Assembly (NCBI RefSeq): GCF_006438925.1
Contig: NZ_RCZA01000010.1
Location: 206,953-270,952, forward strand
Direction: 5' to 3'
DNA length: 64,000 bases
Source of the DNA: Pseudomonas mandelii
Lineage (GTDB): Bacteria > Pseudomonadota > Gammaproteobacteria > Pseudomonadales > Pseudomonadaceae
Shown here one piece after another: positions 1-8,931 of this stretch (the stretch's first letter is position 1; the number at the start of each line of letters is the position of its first letter). The notes below the pieces were generated by a model. That model was not told the DNA's origin. It worked only from the letters and a program-made list of their open reading frames with translations, and searched no databases. The position numbers were made by a program, and so were the translations under genes.

Positions 1-957
1 GAAGCCGGGAGAGGGCAGACGCAAATAAGCGGCGAGGCGGGTGATGCGTTCTTCGATGGCCGGGCGATTGAATTTCAGGACATAGGGCATGAACGTGGCG
101 TTGGTCATGCCGTGATGGGTGTCGTACAGGGCGCCCACCGGATGTGAGAGTGCGTGCATCCCGCCCAGGCCTTTCTGGAAAGCGGTAGCGCCCATCGCGG
201 CCGCCGCAAGCATTTCCGCTCGCGCCTCCAGGTCCGAGGGTGTGTGTACGGCTCGCACCAGCGAATTGGCGACCAGGCGCATACCTTCCACCGCAATCCC
301 TTCAGCCATGGGGTGAAAGCCGGGGGCGCAATACGATTCCAGGCAATGCGCAAACGCATCCATGCCGGTGCCGGCGGTGACCTTGGCCGGCATGCCGACG
401 GTGAGGGCCGGATCGCTGATGACCACGCGCGGCATCATCTTTGGGTGGAAGATGATGCGTTTGGTGTGCGTACGCTCATCGATGATCACCGCGGCACGGC
501 CCACCTCGGAGCCGGTACCTGCCGTGGTCGGCACCGCAATGATCGGGGCGATGCTGCCCTCGTCGGCGCGGGTCCAGTAGTCGCCGATGTCTTCGAAATC
601 CCACACCGGTCGGGTTTGGCCGCTCATGAAGGCGATGAGCTTGCCCATGTCCAGGCCACTGCCGCCGCCGAAGGCGACTACGCCATCGTGTTTGCCGGCT
701 CGCCAGGCGTCGAGCCCGCCCGCCAGGTTGGCTTCCACCGGATTGGGTTTAAGGTCGCAAAACAGCGCGACGCCGAGGCCCGCGGCGCGCAAGGCGTCCA
801 GCGCTGCAGCGGTGATCGGGGCTCGCGCCAGGCCACTGTCGGTGACCAGCAACGGTCGCTGGATTCCTTGGCTGCGGCAGATTTCGGCGAGCTCGGCAAT
901 GCGGCCGACACCGAAGCGGATGCTTGTGGGGTAGTTCCAGTTCGCGGTCAGGCTCAT
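1..957 (-). CDS. Iron-containing alcohol dehydrogenase (3' end outside window)
   Basis: Probable group III NAD(P)-dependent alcohol dehydrogenase that interconverts an alcohol and an aldehyde or ketone in the cytoplasm. The 319 visible codons show the nucleotide-binding GGGSGLDMGK motif, the family signature PTTAGTGSEVGR, and the metal-ligand region with D-A-F-A-H followed by GGMHALSHPVGA and THHG. The C-terminus runs off the window edge; full-length relatives have about 380-390 residues. The ATG lies 3 nt beyond the stop of the upstream aldehyde dehydrogenase, so the two are cotranscribed and probably act in sequence. The substrate is not determinable from sequence. Confidence 0.9.
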   Translation of the reverse strand, partial: MSLTANWNYPTSIRFGVGRIAELAEICRSQGIQRPLLVTDSGLARAPITAAALDALRAAGLGVALFCDLKPNPVEANLAGGLDAWRAGKHDGVVAFGGGSGLDMGKLIAFMSGQTRPVWDFEDIGDYWTRADEGSIAPIIAVPTTAGTGSEVGRAAVIIDERTHTKRIIFHPKMMPRVVISDPALTVGMPAKVTAGTGMDAFAHCLESYCAPGFHPMAEGIAVEGMRLVANSLVRAVHTPSDLEARAEMLAAAAMGATAFQKGLGGMHALSHPVGALYDTHHGMTNATFMPYVLKFNRPAIEERITRLAAYLRLPSPGF

Positions 958-960
958 GGC

Positions 961-2352
961 TCAGATCTCGTGGCGCAAATGGAAGGATTTCGCTCGGGTC
1001 AGATGTTCATAACCCAGGCGCGACAGCGTGACGCCGCGCCCGCTGTTCTTCACCCCGGTCCAGGCCAGGGCCGGGTCCAGGTAATCGCAGCGGTTCATGA
1101 ACACGGTGCCGGTGTCGATCTCGTTGCCCAGGCGCTCTGCGGCGGCAAGGTCTTGTGTCCAGATGGACGCGCTGAGCCCGAACTCACTGTCGTTCATCAA
1201 GGCAATGGCTTCGTCGTCGCTGGCCACCGGCATGATGCCGACCACCGGGCCAAAGCTTTCCTCGCGCATCACCGACATTTGATGGGTGACGTCGACTAAT
1301 ACCTGCGGCGCGAGGTAGGCGCTGCCCGGCGCGTCGGCAGGAAAATCCTTTGGATCGATCAGCGCCCGAGCGCCCTGTGTCAGTGCATCGGCGATCTGCC
1401 CGCGAACGAATTCAGCGGCGTTCGGTGTGACCAGCGGGCCGAGCGTGGTGGCTTCGTCCAGTGGGTTGCCCAGCACGTATTGGCGGGTCAAAGTGGCGAA
1501 GCGTTCGACAAACGCCGGGTATATTTTTTCATCGACATAAATACGCTCGACGGCACAACAGCTCTGCCCTGAGTTGAAGAAGCTGCCATCCACCAGATTT
1601 TCCACCGCATGTTCGAGGTTGGCGTCTGCACGGACGTAGGCCGGGTCTTTGCCACCGAGCTCCAGGCCCACGCCGAGAAAACTTCCGACGGCAGCGTGTT
1701 CCATGGATTTACCGCCTTCGACCGACCCGGTGAAGTTCACCTGCTGCACGCGTCCAGAGGCAATGATCGCTCCGGTATAGAGATGACTCAGCAGCAGGTT
1801 TTGGAACAATCCTTCGGGCAGATGGGCGCGGCGAAACGCCTCGGCGAACCGTTCACCCACCAGCAACGTTTGCGACGCGTGTTTGAGGATGACGCTGTTG
1901 CCGGCCATCAGCGCCGGAATGATCGTATTCACTGCCGTTAGATAGGGGTAATTCCAGGGGGCGACGACCAATACCGTACCCAGCGGTTCGCGCTTGATGC
2001 AGCGTCGAAAACCGGCGACGGGCGTGGGCTCAAGCGCTGCCAACGCTTCAGGTGCAATGGCGATCATATGCCGGGCTCGCTCTTCGAAACCGCGCAGTTC
2101 GCCAGCACCAAAGCGCACCGGGCGGCCCATCTGCCAGGCCAGTTCCGGCACGATGTCGGCCTTCATGGCCAGCATCGCGTCCACCGCGGCGCTACAGAAG
2201 GCGGCGCGTTCGCTCAGTGGCCGGCGTTTCCATTGCGCTTGGGCCGCTTCGGCCGCCGCCAGCGCCTGGTCGATTTGCGCCGCATCGGCGCAGCGGCGTT
2301 CGGCATAGACCCGGCCATCGACCGGGGAGATGAGTTGAATCGTTGAAGTCAT
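961..2352 (-). CDS. NAD(P)-dependent aldehyde dehydrogenase
   Basis: Oxidises an aldehyde to the acid. The 463 residues carry the ALDH core: a PWNYP strand, the NFTGSVEGGK cofactor loop, the catalytic glutamate in LELGGKDP, and the nucleophile region GQSCCAVER with two adjacent cysteines. The ATG at 2352 (MTSTIQLISP) is preferred over an in-frame upstream codon inside the ligase gene because it falls just after that gene's stop. It sits between a glutamine-synthetase-like ligase and an alcohol dehydrogenase on the same strand. This suggests a pathway that activates an amine or amino alcohol as a gamma-glutamyl conjugate and then oxidises it; that role is inferred. Confidence 0.9.
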   Translation of the reverse strand: MTSTIQLISPVDGRVYAERRCADAAQIDQALAAAEAAQAQWKRRPLSERAAFCSAAVDAMLAMKADIVPELAWQMGRPVRFGAGELRGFEERARHMIAIAPEALAALEPTPVAGFRRCIKREPLGTVLVVAPWNYPYLTAVNTIIPALMAGNSVILKHASQTLLVGERFAEAFRRAHLPEGLFQNLLLSHLYTGAIIASGRVQQVNFTGSVEGGKSMEHAAVGSFLGVGLELGGKDPAYVRADANLEHAVENLVDGSFFNSGQSCCAVERIYVDEKIYPAFVERFATLTRQYVLGNPLDEATTLGPLVTPNAAEFVRGQIADALTQGARALIDPKDFPADAPGSAYLAPQVLVDVTHQMSVMREESFGPVVGIMPVASDDEAIALMNDSEFGLSASIWTQDLAAAERLGNEIDTGTVFMNRCDYLDPALAWTGVKNSGRGVTLSRLGYEHLTRAKSFHLRHEI

Positions 2353-2362
2353 GATGGAAGTC

Positions 2363-3736
2363 TCAATAACGCTCAAACCCGCGCTGCAGTTCCCAGTCGG
2401 TAATCCGCCGGTCGTACTCTTTCTGCTCCCATTCGGCGGTGTGCACGTAGTGGTCGATCACTTCATCGCCGAACGCCTCGCGCAACATGGTCGAGCCCTG
2501 GAGTGCGGCGCAGGCTTCGCGCAGGGTCTTCGATACTTCAGGCAAGTGTTCGTCGACGTAGGCATCGCCCTCAAAGGGCGGCGCGAGGCTGAGCTTCTCG
2601 TCGATACCGGCCAGTCCCGCAGCGATCAAGGCGGCGAAGGCCAGATAAGGGTTGAGGTCGGCGCCGCCGATGCGACATTCGATGCGGATGGCTTTGCTGC
2701 CTTCTGCGCACAAACGGAAACCAGCGGTGCGATTGTCCCGACTCCACACCGCCCGGGTCGGGGCAAAGGTGCCGGCCTGAAAGCGCTTGTACGAATTGAT
2801 GTAGGGCGCGAGAAAACAGGTGATGTCGTTGGCGTATTTAAGCTGCCCGGCCACCCAGGAGCGCATGAGTTTCGACATGCCGAACTCCGCCTTGGTGTCG
2901 AAGAACAGCGGCTTTTTACCGTTCTTGTCCCACAGCGAATTGTGAATGTGGCTGCTGGAGCCGGCGGCGTCATAGCGCCACTTGGCCATGAACGTGATCG
3001 CCTTGCCTTGCAGTTGCGCGATCTCTTTGCAGGCGTGCTTGATGATGACGTGGTGGTCGGCCATGGTCAGGGCATCGGCATAACGGATGTTGATCTCTTC
3101 CTGACCCGGCCCCCATTCACCCTTGGAATTTTCCACGGGAATTCCGCTGGCCTGCAGATGCTTGCGAATCGCCCGCAGCACCGGCTCTTCGCGGGTGGTC
3201 TGCAGGATGTTGTAGTCCTCGATGTAGTGACCGGCCGTTTTCGGCTTGTGGTAGTTGCGCTCGTGGATGGCCTCGTAGCTCTCGTCGAACAGATAGAACT
3301 CCAGTTCCGAGGCGAACATGCCGGTGTAGCCGCGCTCGCGCAGTCGCTCGACCTGCTTTTTCAGGATCGCCCGTGGGCTGTGCGGCAGGTCGCGCCGATG
3401 GTGATGATCGAGCACATCGCAGAGCACCAGCGCCGTGCACTCAAGCCAGGGCACCCGTCGCAACGTGGCCATGTCGGGTTTGAGCACAAAGTCGCCATAG
3501 CCTTTGCTCCAGCTGGCCGCGGCGTAACCCGGCACCGGTTCCATGTCGATGTCGTCGGCCAGCAGGTAATTGCAGCAGTGGGTTTCTTCATGGCCGCTGT
3601 CGATGAAAAACTCGACCTGGAATCGTTTGCCGACCAGTCGGCCTTGCATGTCGACCATGCAGACAAGAACGGTATCGATCTCGCCGGAGGCGGCGGCACG
3701 CTTGAGTTGATCAAAACTGAGGAGGGGCTCGGTCAT
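2363..3736 (-). CDS. Glutamine synthetase family gamma-glutamyl-amine ligase
   Basis: An ATP-dependent ligase of the glutamine synthetase superfamily, 457 residues. The ATP/Mg core is recognisable in SSSHIHNSLWD, FAPTRAVWSRDNRTAG and ECRIGGADLNPYLAFAALIA. It is shorter and more diverged than GlnA and lacks the adenylylation-loop features of the housekeeping enzyme, so it more likely joins glutamate to an amine, as PuuA and IpuC do. The ATG at 3736 (MTEPLLSF) starts the conserved N-terminus; the frame is open further upstream but that stretch does not look coding. It heads the ligase-ALDH-ADH operon and is divergent from a carboxymuconolactone-decarboxylase-family gene. The substrate is unknown. 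Confidence 0.88.
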   Translation of the reverse strand: MTEPLLSFDQLKRAAASGEIDTVLVCMVDMQGRLVGKRFQVEFFIDSGHEETHCCNYLLADDIDMEPVPGYAAASWSKGYGDFVLKPDMATLRRVPWLECTALVLCDVLDHHHRRDLPHSPRAILKKQVERLRERGYTGMFASELEFYLFDESYEAIHERNYHKPKTAGHYIEDYNILQTTREEPVLRAIRKHLQASGIPVENSKGEWGPGQEEINIRYADALTMADHHVIIKHACKEIAQLQGKAITFMAKWRYDAAGSSSHIHNSLWDKNGKKPLFFDTKAEFGMSKLMRSWVAGQLKYANDITCFLAPYINSYKRFQAGTFAPTRAVWSRDNRTAGFRLCAEGSKAIRIECRIGGADLNPYLAFAALIAAGLAGIDEKLSLAPPFEGDAYVDEHLPEVSKTLREACAALQGSTMLREAFGDEVIDHYVHTAEWEQKEYDRRITDWELQRGFERY

Positions 3737-3948
3737 CACGTAGTCCTGCGTGAATTGTTTGGGCCTGTCTGAAATAGCTGTTGCAGACGCTCTCCAGAAC
3801 AACCCAAAACCTGCAGACGCGAGCATCGTGTGCAATAAGCTGCTGTAAGCGTAGCCTACTGCTGCACAGTGCAAGTTTCGCAGGGCCAAGCCTGATGAAT
3901 CGGGCGTAAAGGCGAGACTGACTGCCTTTCCAACGCGAGGACACAACG

Positions 3949-4266
3949 ATGGCGAAGAAGAGAGAACACAACACCTACGAACGTCTCGAACAGCAGTACC
4001 CGGATTACCTGGCCGCAGTGGAGGCCTTGGGTACGGCGGTGCGTCATACCGGCCCACTGGAAGAAATCGTTGTCCAGCTGATCCAGCTCGGCGCCGCGGC
4101 GGCCATCCGTTCTGAGGGCGCGGTGCACAGTCATACCCGACGGGCACTGGAGGCGGGCGCCACGCCAGAGCAGATCCGTCACACGCTGATCTCCCTGACC
4201 AGCACGATCGGTTTCCCCACCGTCGTTGCGGCCATCAGTTGGGCGGACGATGTGATTGAGACGTGA
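3949..4266 (+). CDS. Carboxymuconolactone decarboxylase family protein
   Basis: A 105-residue all-helical protein of the CMD/AhpD superfamily. The core reads LEEIVVQLIQLGAAAAI, then an SHTRRALEAGATPEQI helix-turn like the family's H-x3-A-l-x2-G-a-T motif, and a final IGFPTVVAAI helix. No cysteine is present, so the peroxidatic CxxC of AhpD is missing and an AhpD-like peroxidase role is unlikely. It is divergent from the ligase-ALDH-ADH operon across about 210 bp and may share its regulation. The reaction is unknown. Confidence 0.8.
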   Translation: MAKKREHNTYERLEQQYPDYLAAVEALGTAVRHTGPLEEIVVQLIQLGAAAAIRSEGAVHSHTRRALEAGATPEQIRHTLISLTSTIGFPTVVAAISWADDVIET

Positions 4267-4349
4267 ACGAGTTCGCTGAAAGACAGGGCACCGGTCGCCT
4301 TGACCCTAAGCAACGGGGGGGGGCTTCACACTTCGGCAGTCATTTTCAG

Positions 4350-5252
4350 CTATTTTCTCTGGCCCAGGGTTTCTCCAACAATCCGCGCGGCATCTCGTGA
4401 GGGCGGTAAGCCGAACACCCGTGCGTAATCGCGGCTGAATTGCGTAGCGCTTTCATAACCAACCTCGAACGCTGCACGGGTGACACTTTTGGCGTTGGCC
4501 ACCAGCAGCGTCCGGGCCTGAAGCAAGCGAACCCTTTTTTGATACTGCAACGGGCTCAGCGCCGTGACGGCTTTGAAGTGCCTGTGAAAGGTCGACACGC
4601 TCATCGCCGCTTGTTGCGCCAGTGTCTCCACACGGATGGGCTTGGCGAAGTCCCGACGAATGTACTGGATGGCCAGGCTGACCCGAGCCATGGCGCTATC
4701 GGGTGCCGCAATATCACGCAGCATCCAGCCGTGGGGCCCTTGCAAAACACGGTACAGAATCTCCCGTTCGTAGGCCGGTGCCAGGGCCGCAATGTCCTCC
4801 GGTCGGCCCATCAAACGCAGCAACCGCACCCAGGCGTCCATCAGGTCGGGTGTGACAGCGGCTACCGAAAAACCTGCTTCCTTGTCGTAATGCCCGATGG
4901 GCTTTGGCAGATCCGCCAGCAGCGTCGCCAGGACCGCCGGGTCGAGTGTCAGGCTGACTGCCAGATAAGGCTCACCGGAAGAGGCAGGGTGTACTTGACC
5001 GACCGCAGGCAATTCGATGGACATGACGAAATAGGTCGCCGGGTCATAGTGAAGCGTGCGGTCGCCGATGGTCATTGATTTACTGCCTTGCAGGATCAGG
5101 TTGATCATCGGCTCGTAAACCGCGGCCAGCAGGTGCTCAGGGATTTCGCCCTGGACCATGGCGACGCGGGGGATGCCTGTCTCCGTGCGGCGGTTCTCGG
5201 CCCGGGCAGCCAGCGCACGAAGTTCATTCAGTTGGTTTGTCATGGGGAACAT
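4350..5252 (-). CDS. AraC-family transcriptional regulator
   Basis: A 300-residue regulator with an N-terminal AraC_N-type (PF06719-like) cupin sensor domain covering roughly residues 20-180. A C-terminal double helix-turn-helix follows (about 190-290), seen in RVETLAQQAAMSVSTFHRHF and in the second helix ending GYESATQFSRDY. The start at 5252 is chosen by length; an alternative ATG lies three codons in. It is divergent from the SDR/VOC/oxidoreductase genes across 130 bp and is the obvious candidate to control them. In this family the neighbouring target is often an oxidoreductase induced by reactive electrophiles, but the effector here is unknown. Confidence 0.9.
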   Translation of the reverse strand: MFPMTNQLNELRALAARAENRRTETGIPRVAMVQGEIPEHLLAAVYEPMINLILQGSKSMTIGDRTLHYDPATYFVMSIELPAVGQVHPASSGEPYLAVSLTLDPAVLATLLADLPKPIGHYDKEAGFSVAAVTPDLMDAWVRLLRLMGRPEDIAALAPAYEREILYRVLQGPHGWMLRDIAAPDSAMARVSLAIQYIRRDFAKPIRVETLAQQAAMSVSTFHRHFKAVTALSPLQYQKRVRLLQARTLLVANAKSVTRAAFEVGYESATQFSRDYARVFGLPPSRDAARIVGETLGQRK

Positions 5253-5381
5253 CTGAACTCAGGCTGATACGCCCAGGCAAGCAAAAAGCAGAAACAGGCA
5301 GGATTGGAGCAGGAACGGCTGCGCTCGTGGCAACGGCGATGGTTACTGTGGTGACTCATCACAGTGATCTTGGAGCAGCGA

Positions 5382-6125
5382 ATGAACGTTATCGTCATCA
5401 CCGGAGGCAGCCGAGGCATCGGCGCCAGCACGGCCGAACACTGCGCCCGGCGCGGTATGGGGGTCATCCTGACCTACAAGAGCAATGCTGATTCAGCAAA
5501 CGCTGTCGTCCAGCGTATCCAGGCATCGGGTGGCAAGGCTGTGGCGCTTGAGCTGGACGTCGCTGATGTGAAGCGGTTCGACAGCTTCAGAGAAACGGTG
5601 CAACTGACTTTGCAGGCAACCTGGGGTGTGGCAACCCTCGGTGGGCTGGTGAACAACGCGGGCCATGGCTTGTTCAATCCCCTGGAATCGGTCACCGAGG
5701 CGCAGTTTGACGACTTGCTGAACGTCCACCTCAAAGGCCCGTTTTTCCTGACTCAAGCGTTGCTGCCGTTGATGGGAGAGGGCGCCAGCATCGTCAACCT
5801 GACCAGCGCCACGACCCGCGTGGCCACTGCGGGTGTCGCGCCTTATGCTGCTTTCAAGGGCGGACTCGACGTGCTGACCCGTTACATGGCCAAGGAGTTC
5901 GGCCCTCGGCGCATCCGTGCGAACGCCGTCTCGCCGGGGGCGATTCGCACCGAACTCGGTGGCGGCTTGAATGACGAATTCGAAGCGTTACTCGCATCGC
6001 AAACCGCTCTTGGTCGGGTGGGCGAGCCGGAGGATGTCGCTCGCGTTATCACCCTGCTGCTGTCCGAAGAAGGAGGCTGGATCAATGCTCAGACGATCGA
6101 AGTCGCGGGCGGGTATTTCATCTGA
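5382..6125 (+). CDS. Short-chain dehydrogenase/reductase
   Basis: A classical SDR of 247 residues that uses NAD(P)H on an unknown carbonyl or alcohol. Visible motifs are the N-terminal TGGSRGIG dinucleotide-binding loop, NNAG, the catalytic serine in VNLTSA, the Y-x3-K pair in YAAFKG, and PGAIRTE after the active site. The C-terminal strand ends VAGGYFI, as is usual in the FabG-like group. The ATG at 5382 has a GGAG ribosome site about 8 nt upstream; an in-frame codon at 5364 lacks one. It is the first gene of a short operon opposite an AraC regulator. Confidence 0.92.
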   Translation: MNVIVITGGSRGIGASTAEHCARRGMGVILTYKSNADSANAVVQRIQASGGKAVALELDVADVKRFDSFRETVQLTLQATWGVATLGGLVNNAGHGLFNPLESVTEAQFDDLLNVHLKGPFFLTQALLPLMGEGASIVNLTSATTRVATAGVAPYAAFKGGLDVLTRYMAKEFGPRRIRANAVSPGAIRTELGGGLNDEFEALLASQTALGRVGEPEDVARVITLLLSEEGGWINAQTIEVAGGYFI

Positions 6126-6154
6126 ATCAGCACCTGAAAAGCGAGGCGACCACA

Positions 6155-6556
6155 ATGCTTGATCATATTTTTATCTCGGTAAGCGACGTTGATCGTTCCA
6201 TCCGTTTCTACACCGCGACTCTGACCCCGCTTGGCATTACCGGCCGGCTTGATTACGACGGCAAGGACGGCCCGCCAGGCCACCCGGATCTCAAGGGCTT
6301 CGGTGCCAATGGCCGGGTGTTTTTCTGGTTGCGCGAGGGTGTTGTGGAGGGGCGGGCGGTTCACGTTGGCTTCGTGGCAAACAGCAAGGCCGAGGTCGAC
6401 GCAGCGTATGCGGCGGCTATTGAGAATGGCGCTGTGGACAACGGTGCGCCTGGCGCACGTCTGCATTACGACCCGAATTATTACGCCGCCAATGTCCTTG
6501 ATCCGGACGGTTACAGCCTCGAATTCGTCTACAAAAACTGGCAGCACGCCCAATGA
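6155..6556 (+). CDS. VOC-family (glyoxalase/bleomycin-resistance fold) protein
   Basis: A 133-residue single vicinal-oxygen-chelate domain with the opening MLDHIFISVSDVDRSIRFY and the closing DPDGYSLEFVYK typical of metal-dependent members. The N-terminal His (residue 4) and C-terminal Glu of SLEF are in the usual ligand positions. It lies 29 bp after the SDR gene and its stop overlaps the next start by 4 nt (ATGA), so it belongs to the same transcript. Members include glyoxalase I, fosfomycin-resistance proteins and dioxygenases; which activity applies here cannot be told. Confidence 0.9.
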   Translation: MLDHIFISVSDVDRSIRFYTATLTPLGITGRLDYDGKDGPPGHPDLKGFGANGRVFFWLREGVVEGRAVHVGFVANSKAEVDAAYAAAIENGAVDNGAPGARLHYDPNYYAANVLDPDGYSLEFVYKNWQHAQ

Positions 6557-7529
6557 AAAAACTAATGATCTACGGGGCGACAGGCTATACCGGTCGCATG
6601 GCAACCGAACATGCCAAAGCACGGGGGCTGGATGTTGTGATCGCTGGCCGCAATGGCGCAAGGCTGGAGTCTCTCGCTGCGCAACTGGGCGTGCCTTATC
6701 GAGTGTTCATCCCTGATGCCCAGGCCGTCGAATCCCTGGACGGCATCGGCGTGCTGCTGAATTTCGCAGGGCCTTTTGCGCAGACGGCGGACGCCTTGAT
6801 GCAGGCCTGTATCAAGGCCGTGGTCGACTATCTGGACATCACGGCCGAGATAAATGTCTATCGGCTGGCGGGACGGCTTGGCGCTCAGGCAGCCGAGGCG
6901 GGTGTCATGCTCTTGCCCGGGGTCGGCTGGGACGTGGTGCCGACAGACTGCCTGGCGATGCATGTTGCTCGCCGTGTGCAGAATCCGAAGTCACTAAGCG
7001 TTGCGCTACAAGTCGCTGGCGCCATGTCGCGGGGATCGGCCTTAGTGTCAGCGAGATCGTTGGCGCGGGCCTCTTGGCGCGGGTTGATGGGCTACTGGTT
7101 GCAACACCCGATGCGCAGCCCCGGCACTTCGATTTTGGTGACGGCCCTGCACTGTGCGCGCCGCTGTCCTTCGGTGACCTGGTCACCGGCTGGCACTCCA
7201 CCGGCATTCCCAATATCGCCATGTTCGTGAACATCACCGGCGACGCTTTCCCTGAAGGCGATCTGTCACAACTGCCCGACGGCCCAAGTGCTGAGCAGCG
7301 AGAGGCTCATCGCGCCCGTGCTGTGGCTGAAGTCATTGGTGCTGATGGCACACGTGCGCGATCAGCGATCGAGACCGTCAACGGCTACACCTACACACCG
7401 TTGGCGGCTGTGGAGGCTGCGCGCCGGGTGCTGAACGGTGATCGGCGACCAGGCTTTGAAACGCCTGCGCGGGTGTTTGGCGTCGGATTCGCGCAGACGA
7501 TTGCAGGTTCGACAATCACAGATTTTTAG
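6553..7529 (+). pseudogene. Saccharopine dehydrogenase-like / trans-acting enoyl reductase-like gene, frameshifted
   Basis: The first frame (from 6553) encodes a Rossmann N-terminus MIYGATGYTGRM, then NFAGPFAQTADALM and DVVPTDCLAMH, as in NAD(P)-binding saccharopine dehydrogenase-like oxidoreductases. After about position 7040 the family-like sequence continues in the -1 frame (VSEIVGAGLLARVDGLLV onward) to a stop at 7529, while the original frame runs into unrelated residues and stops at 7230. Insertion of one base near 7042-7047 would restore a single protein of about 325 residues. The break may be a real mutation, a sequencing error or, less likely, programmed slippage; no slippery heptamer is evident. 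It overlaps the VOC gene by ATGA. Confidence 0.75.
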
Positions 7530-7550
7530 GGTGCGACAACGCTCTCCGAC

Positions 7551-7610
7551 GTGATGCTGCTGAGTTCAACGGGCAGCATCATCAACATCAGCTCCATTCA
7601 GGGTGAGCTT
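7551..7610 (+). pseudogene. Possible remnant of an SDR gene
   Basis: A 60-base stretch translates as VMLLSSTGSIINISSIQG, which resembles the beta-5/catalytic-serine segment of classical short-chain dehydrogenases (G-S-I-I-N-I-S-S). No start codon, Rossmann loop or YxxxK segment flanks it, so it looks like a deletion scar of a former gene between the frameshifted oxidoreductase and the DHFR-like gene. The match rests on one short motif. Confidence 0.4.
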
Positions 7611-7665
7611 TGTGTTTGGTCTTTGTTCTGATAATGGTATATCGCGAATAAATAGGGCGCGTCCG

Positions 7666-8202
7666 ATGATCACCGCACACGTTTTCATCGCCATAAGTCT
7701 GGATGGTTTCATTGCCCGGCAAGATGGCGACATTGAGTGGCTGTTACAGCGCGATGATCCGACCGAGGATCACGGCTACGCAGCCTTTATCGCCGACATC
7801 GACATGATCGTGATGGGGCGAGGGAGCTATGAAAAGGTGCTGACCCTCGACACATGGCCCTATGACCGCCCCGTACGGGTGCTTTCTAAACAGCTGGCCG
7901 ATACACCCTTGCCCGAGGCGCTGAAGGACAAGGTTCAGTTCTCCAACCTTTCGCCAAAGGACTTGGTCGAGAAACTGGCGGGGCAGAATGTGCGCCGGAT
8001 TTATGTCGATGGCGGGCGGCTGGTGCAGTCATTCCTGCGCGAAGGGCTCATTGCCGATATGGTCATCACCACTGTTCCTGTGTTGATCGGGTCGGGAAGG
8101 CCGCTGTTCGGTGCGTTGTTAAAGGACATTGATTTGAGACTGGTATCCAGCCATAGCTTTCCTTCGGGGCTGGTGCAATCCACCTATCGGCTGGCCCCAT
8201 GA
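7666..8202 (+). CDS. Dihydrofolate reductase / RibD C-terminal family protein
   Basis: A 178-residue reductase-fold protein related to the RibD C-terminal domain and to YyaP/YwjB-like 'dihydrofolate reductase family' proteins. It opens MITAHVFIAISLDGFIAR and contains MIVMGRGSYEKV and IYVDGGRLVQSFLREGLIADM, the NADPH-binding pattern, then VPVLIGSGRPLFG near the end. The ATG at 7666 is preferred over an in-frame codon at 7603 because the family starts there and an AGGG precedes it. The substrate is unknown; these proteins are usually not true folate reductases. Confidence 0.88.
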   Translation: MITAHVFIAISLDGFIARQDGDIEWLLQRDDPTEDHGYAAFIADIDMIVMGRGSYEKVLTLDTWPYDRPVRVLSKQLADTPLPEALKDKVQFSNLSPKDLVEKLAGQNVRRIYVDGGRLVQSFLREGLIADMVITTVPVLIGSGRPLFGALLKDIDLRLVSSHSFPSGLVQSTYRLAP

Positions 8203-8231
8203 CCTGCCCGAGATGAAGACGCGGGCAGGTC
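8201..8231. terminator. 10-bp hairpin between convergent genes
   Basis: A perfect inverted repeat GACCTGCCCG / CGGGCAGGTC (8201-8210 and 8222-8231, 11-base loop) overlaps the stop of the DHFR-like gene and precedes the 3' end of the convergent lipoprotein gene. There is no clear T-tract on either strand, so it may be a weak bidirectional terminator. Confidence 0.5.
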
Positions 8232-8240
8232 AAAGCGAGG

Positions 8241-8693
8241 CTATTTCGCCGAGCCTTTCTGTTTGATATCTCCGCAAAAAATATCGATGTTGCCACTGTC
8301 CGGTGCGCTTCGCACGACGATGGAGTACTCGCCGGAAAGCAGGACCGGCAGTGCGACAGGTGCGCTTCTAGAGAAAGCCCAGCCGCGTATGGCCTGGCGT
8401 TCGGTGGTGACATGATCATTCATTGCGTAGGCGACTGGCCCGGGTTGCTGGCAGCTGCCTTTATTGATGAAGGTGTAGAGGCGCAAGGGCAGAGACGCTC
8501 CGCTTGGCGCACCACTGATGAAGAAACTGAACCCGGTTTCTTTGCCCCAGTCGGCCAACGTTACATTGCCGATCTGACCGGTGTTCTGCCGCGTGGCAAC
8601 CAAAGTAACGCTCACGCCATGGTTTGATGAAGTGGTGCAGCCGAAAAGGCTCGCGGTGACCATTAGCGCTGCAAGTGAGTTTCTGCGCTTCAT
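8241..8693 (-). CDS. Hypothetical exported lipoprotein
   Basis: A 150-residue protein with a type II signal peptide: a KRR N-region, a hydrophobic stretch and the lipobox ASLFGC, giving lipidation at about Cys19. The mature part contains two further cysteines (in KGSCQQPG and DIFCGD) that could pair. The ATG at 8693 is supported by an AGGAGG ribosome site 7 nt upstream. The mature domain looks like a small beta-rich envelope protein; I do not recognise a family and no function is proposed. Confidence 0.75.
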   Translation of the reverse strand: MKRRNSLAALMVTASLFGCTTSSNHGVSVTLVATRQNTGQIGNVTLADWGKETGFSFFISGAPSGASLPLRLYTFINKGSCQQPGPVAYAMNDHVTTERQAIRGWAFSRSAPVALPVLLSGEYSIVVRSAPDSGNIDIFCGDIKQKGSAK

Positions 8694-8931
8694 TGCCAAC
8701 CTCCTGCGTTGAATAACTGCAATGGGAGATTAGCGGGTATAGCTCATTAATCGTCTTCCTGGTGTTGCCTGTGCGAAATCCTCCATTCATGCGGAATCCG
8801 GCAACAGTGTTTGTCCCGTGGGCTGCTGTTTGAGGGAGAGGTAAACACCTAGCATCGTCTCTACCCAGTGAGCAAACAGAGTCAGTGTCAACTCGCTCAC
8901 GAGGTTAACTTTTGACGATAGGGTGAATACG

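Noticed and set aside
154..1299. Long open frame on the plus strand opposite the alcohol and aldehyde dehydrogenases
   Set aside because: The minus-strand frames carry clear family motifs; the plus-strand frame is the mirror effect of GC-rich codons. The same applies to long frames opposite the ligase (2351-3772), the MFS pumps, glcD, lctP, puuA and potG.
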